Of a DNA stretch of 27,060 nt, positions 24,720-27,060 are shown one piece after another. Both the position numbers and the translations under genes were made by a program. The stretch is from Mucilaginibacter sp. UBA4741 (lineage in GTDB: Bacteria; Bacteroidota; Bacteroidia; Sphingobacteriales; Sphingobacteriaceae), in the NCBI GenBank assembly GCA_002403905.1, contig DHIR01000095.1, forward strand, positions 1-27,060, in the 5' to 3' direction. Within the stretch, counting starts at the first letter, position 1. Every line of letters starts with the position of its first letter. The notes below the pieces were generated by a model. The model ran no database searches and was not told where the DNA came from. It saw only the letters and a program-made list of their open reading frames with translations.

Positions 24720-25688
24720 GTGAAACTAAGAATAATTTTATTAACCCGCCCGCTTGCAATAACTGCATGCCTGGCCTGTTGCCTGCTCATCCAGACAAAC
24801 CTTTATGCGCAGGACAGCACGGCTTCAGCAAAAGGAGTAGCTGCGCCGGCCAAAACCAAGCCCGTAAAAAATACTTTTCAAAGTATTTTTATAATTGACA
24901 ACCAAAGCGTGATGGTGCCCATAAAAGGTACATTTGAAATGGATATTATGCACCGGTTTGGAACAGTAGACAAAGGCTATGACGATTTTTGGGGGTTGTT
25001 TGCCTCATCCAACATACGGATCGGCGTTGATTATGCCCCTATTAACAATCTTTATATAGGCCTGGGTATTGACAAATATGAAAAGCTATGGGACGGAAGC
25101 GCCAAATATGCTATCATTAAACAAACTAAAGGCAAATATCCGGTTAGTGTTACCTATTATGGCGACATGGCTGTTGACACTAGAAGCGATGGCGATCATA
25201 GCATTTTTAGCCATAATACAGATCGCATATCTTTTTTTAACCAGATAATTATTGCCCGGAAGATCACCGATAAGCTGTCCTTGCAAGTTGCGCCAAGTGT
25301 AACACATCAAAACTCGGTTAACGGATATTATACAAAAAACGACACATCCGGGACCACTATTTTTAGTGCAATGAAGCATGATCATTTTGCTATTGCTCTT
25401 TCAGGAAGGTATAAAATAGGCGATGCAACGGCTATCCTATTAAATTACGATCAGCCAATTACAAAACATGCCACCAATAACCCCAGCCCAAATTTATCGT
25501 TCGGGTTTGAGTTTAGTACAAGCGGCCATACGTTCCAGGTGTTTATGGGCAATTACTCTTCTCTAAACCCCGGAAAGAACAACCTGTTCAACACCAACAG
25601 CCCCTTTAATTATACACAAGCGGATGGCACTAATGTGAAAGGTGGTAAATTTCTGATCGGTTTTAATATAACCCGGTTGTGGAATTAA
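24720..25688 (+). CDS. DUF5777-like outer-membrane beta-barrel protein
   Basis: A 322-residue exported protein with a GTG start at 24720; this start gives an intact signal peptide (RPLAITACLACCLLIQTNLYAQ region), and no ATG nearby does. After a short Ala/Lys/Pro-rich linker the sequence is a run of alternating beta-strands: GTFEMDIMHRFGTVDKGYDD, NIRIGVDYAPINNLYIGLGI, ITDKLSLQVAPSVTHQNSV, HFAIALSGRYKIGDATAILL, LSFGFEFSTSGHTFQVFMGN, ending GGKFLIGFNITRLWN, so the chain closes on an aromatic-rich strand as outer-membrane barrels do. This fits the DUF5777 family. It is third in the YceI operon. Its neighbours suggest a pore or scaffold for a cytochrome. Confidence 0.82.
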   Translation: MKLRIILLTRPLAITACLACCLLIQTNLYAQDSTASAKGVAAPAKTKPVKNTFQSIFIIDNQSVMVPIKGTFEMDIMHRFGTVDKGYDDFWGLFASSNIRIGVDYAPINNLYIGLGIDKYEKLWDGSAKYAIIKQTKGKYPVSVTYYGDMAVDTRSDGDHSIFSHNTDRISFFNQIIIARKITDKLSLQVAPSVTHQNSVNGYYTKNDTSGTTIFSAMKHDHFAIALSGRYKIGDATAILLNYDQPITKHATNNPSPNLSFGFEFSTSGHTFQVFMGNYSSLNPGKNNLFNTNSPFNYTQADGTNVKGGKFLIGFNITRLWN

Positions 25689-25695
25689 TTAATGA

Positions 25696-25727
25696 TTTGA
25701 TAATTGACAACATCGTAAATATATTTT
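25696..25727 (+). promoter_or_regulatory. Candidate Bacteroidota promoter for the cytochrome c gene
   Basis: TTTG at 25696-25699, a 20-base spacer, then TATATTTT at 25720-25727, which differs from TAnnTTTG only at the last base. Spacing matches the TTTG-N19-21-TAnnTTTG pattern. The predicted start near 25734 leaves about 43 bases of leader. It suggests that the cytochrome gene can be transcribed apart from the YceI operon. Confidence 0.5.
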
Positions 25728-25776
25728 TAAACCAATGACATAATAACACTAAGAAGCTGTTTAAATTTAAAAAAAT

Positions 25777-26184
25777 ATGAAAAGGAAACTATTATTAACA
25801 ATTACAGCTACAGCTTTTATATGCATCGGACTTGCATTTACAGCCGTACAGCAAACCAAACCCTGGCCCGTCCCGAGTAAAGATGCCAAAGCAGTTAACC
25901 CGATAAAATCAAATGCCGAATCAATTGCAGCCGGTAAGGCGCTGTATACACAGCATTGCGCCTCATGTCACGGAAAAAAAGGATTAGGCGATGGCAGCAA
26001 ATCGGCCCAGTTAAAAACACAGCCACAGGATATGTCAAAATCTGATTTACAGGAACAGACAGACGGCGCCCTTTATTATAAAATAGTTGCGGGCCGCGAC
26101 GATATGCCAAGCTTCAAAAAGAAAATACCCGATACGGAAGATCTTTGGAGCGTGATAAATTATGTGCGTACTTTTAAAAAATAA
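25777..26184 (+). CDS. Periplasmic class-I cytochrome c
   Basis: A 135-residue exported monoheme cytochrome. The N-terminal hydrophobic segment (about 5-24) is a signal peptide or anchor. The heme motif is CASCH (C61-C64, H65) in ALYTQHCASCHGKKGLGDG and the distal ligand is M110 in AGRDDMPSFKKKI, followed by the closing helix DLWSVINYVRTF. This is a textbook class-I fold of about 90 residues after a short linker. It would shuttle electrons in the periplasm. It follows the DUF5777 gene by 88 bases, with its own candidate promoter, and is closed by a strong terminator. The close clustering with the lipoprotein cytochrome and barrel suggests a shared function. Confidence 0.95.
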   Translation: MKRKLLLTITATAFICIGLAFTAVQQTKPWPVPSKDAKAVNPIKSNAESIAAGKALYTQHCASCHGKKGLGDGSKSAQLKTQPQDMSKSDLQEQTDGALYYKIVAGRDDMPSFKKKIPDTEDLWSVINYVRTFKK

Positions 26185-26192
26185 GTATTAAT

Positions 26193-26244
26193 TAATAAAC
26201 AAAAAAAGTCGGAAGAAAAATCTTCCGACTTTTTTTGTTTATTA
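26193..26244. terminator. Bidirectional terminator, perfect 24-bp stem
   Basis: Arms 26193-26216 and 26221-26244 are perfectly complementary over 24 pairs around an AAAA loop; the GC core is GTCGGAAGA/TCTTCCGAC, flanked by seven A and seven T. It sits between the convergent cytochrome c and ThuA-like genes (9 bases after one stop, 31 after the other), so it can end transcripts from both strands. Confidence 0.95.
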
Positions 26245-26275
26245 TAGCTGGATTGCTTGTATATTCAAGTAAATA

Positions 26276-27025
26276 CTACTTTTTGCCCATGGCATACTGT
26301 ATACCGCTTAAAACTATCTTTAAATAATCAGGATTGGTATATGCTTCGGCAAAATGGCCCAGCTCAATATAAAAGGACCTGCCGCCATCAAATTCATGAT
26401 ACCATACCATTGGATGATCAGCACCATTAGCGCCGCCTTTATAAGTAGTCTCATCAACTTTTACCAATACATGTAAATCGGGTTGTATATCTTTAAAGTT
26501 ATACAATTCTTCGTGCCAGTTCCAGCGGGCGGGTAAGTGTTTGGTTGACGGGTTTTGGCGATCCACCACATCAAACACCGCATCTGCCGGGGCCGGGTGG
26601 AAGGTAAATGTCGCGCCAACCAATTGATGGTACCAAGGCCAATCAATATCGCCCGGTTTTAAGTTAGAATAATTACATGCCGCGCAATGTATCCCCATAA
26701 AACCACCACCAGCCTCAATATATCTTTTAATTGATGTTTGCTGCTCGGGCGTAAACAACCGGCGGCCAGATGTGCTTAAAAATATAATGGCATCATATTT
26801 CTTTAGATTTTTATCTGTAAAGTAAAGGCTGTCTCTTGTGGTATCAACCGCGAAACTATTTTCGGCACCGAGCTTTTGTATGGCCTTAACACCTGATGGT
26901 ATTGATTCGTGATAATATCCCTGTACTTTGGTAAATACCAGCACACGTTTAGTTGCCTGCGCGTTTACTAAAAACGCGTTTGCAAGTAAAGCCAATAACA
27001 GGCTTATTCTTTTAATAAGTTTCAT
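26276..27025 (-). CDS. Secreted ThuA-like domain protein
   Basis: A 249-residue exported protein (signal peptide about 1-23, ending FLVNAQ) made of one ThuA-like domain with a class-I glutamine-amidotransferase-type fold. Motifs are RVLVFTKVQGYYHESIPSG (27-45), YDAIIFLSTSGRRLFTPEQQ (77-96), the nucleophile-elbow-like GGGFMGIHCAACNY (106-119), WHEELYNF and YHEFDGGRSFYIELGH. ThuA was named from trehalose utilisation in rhizobia, and stand-alone exported forms are common in polysaccharide-degrading Bacteroidota, where they often join PSCyt/DUF1501-type genes; the reaction is not settled. Whether the H113-C114 pair is catalytic here is unknown. It is a single gene, convergent to the cytochrome gene across a bidirectional terminator; its promoter must lie beyond or at the window edge. 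Confidence 0.9.
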   Translation of the reverse strand: MKLIKRISLLLALLANAFLVNAQATKRVLVFTKVQGYYHESIPSGVKAIQKLGAENSFAVDTTRDSLYFTDKNLKKYDAIIFLSTSGRRLFTPEQQTSIKRYIEAGGGFMGIHCAACNYSNLKPGDIDWPWYHQLVGATFTFHPAPADAVFDVVDRQNPSTKHLPARWNWHEELYNFKDIQPDLHVLVKVDETTYKGGANGADHPMVWYHEFDGGRSFYIELGHFAEAYTNPDYLKIVLSGIQYAMGKK

Positions 27026-27060
27026 TAGTTTCTTTTATTTGAGATTATTAATTGGTTGTC

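Overview
The window reads as chromosomal DNA of a Bacteroidota member, most likely of the Sphingobacteriaceae (Mucilaginibacter/Pedobacter-like). This is inferred from moderate G+C, promoters of the TAnnTTTG type, weak Shine-Dalgarno signals, many short secretion signals and lipoboxes, and a dense set of exported glycoside hydrolases. I see no rRNA, tRNA, CRISPR array, transposase or phage gene. Nearly every product is exported, lipidated or membrane-bound.

Region A (117-7096, + strand) is a tight four-gene operon of the type typical of Planctomycetes and Verrucomicrobia: a lipoprotein with PSCyt1, PSCyt2 (DUF1549) and PSD1 (DUF1553) domains; a Tat-exported DUF1501 protein of the alkaline-phosphatase/sulfatase fold; a beta-propeller resembling peptidyl-hydroxyglycine lyase (PAL); and a mosaic membrane cytochrome (DUF2231, heme-c domain, leucine-rich stretch, chitobiase-C-like and discoidin-like domains). 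It ends at a 12-bp-stem terminator. An orphan ModA-like substrate-binding protein (7181-8092) follows.

Region B (8111-20837) is a carbohydrate-degradation island without SusC/SusD inside the window. A five-gene minus-strand operon encodes, in transcription order, a GH106-type alpha-L-rhamnosidase, a sialidase-fold BNR protein, a type-B carboxylesterase, a DUF5060/GH5-like hydrolase and a GH130-like enzyme. A separate GH5-like gene (17036-18124, minus) and a plus-strand pair (probable DUF3863 protein plus a DUF1080 3-keto-glycoside hydrolase-like protein) complete it. The minus operon and the plus pair each start behind the same promoter architecture: an identical 17-bp element, a 17-bp spacer, then a near-identical 18-bp segment carrying a TATGTTTG -7 box. 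This is the strongest evidence in the window for one regulon joining the two units.

Region C (20901-22433, minus) is a GH32 fructan/sucrose hydrolase, followed by a 378-bp gap and a small five-helix membrane protein (22812-23327).

Region D (23523-26184, + strand) holds a YceI-like lipoprotein, a lipoprotein with an unusual CX4CH heme motif, a DUF5777-type outer-membrane beta-barrel and a class-I c-type cytochrome. This is a plausible, unproven, cell-envelope electron-transfer module. It is closed by a perfect 24-bp-stem bidirectional terminator shared with a convergent secreted ThuA-like protein (26276-27025).
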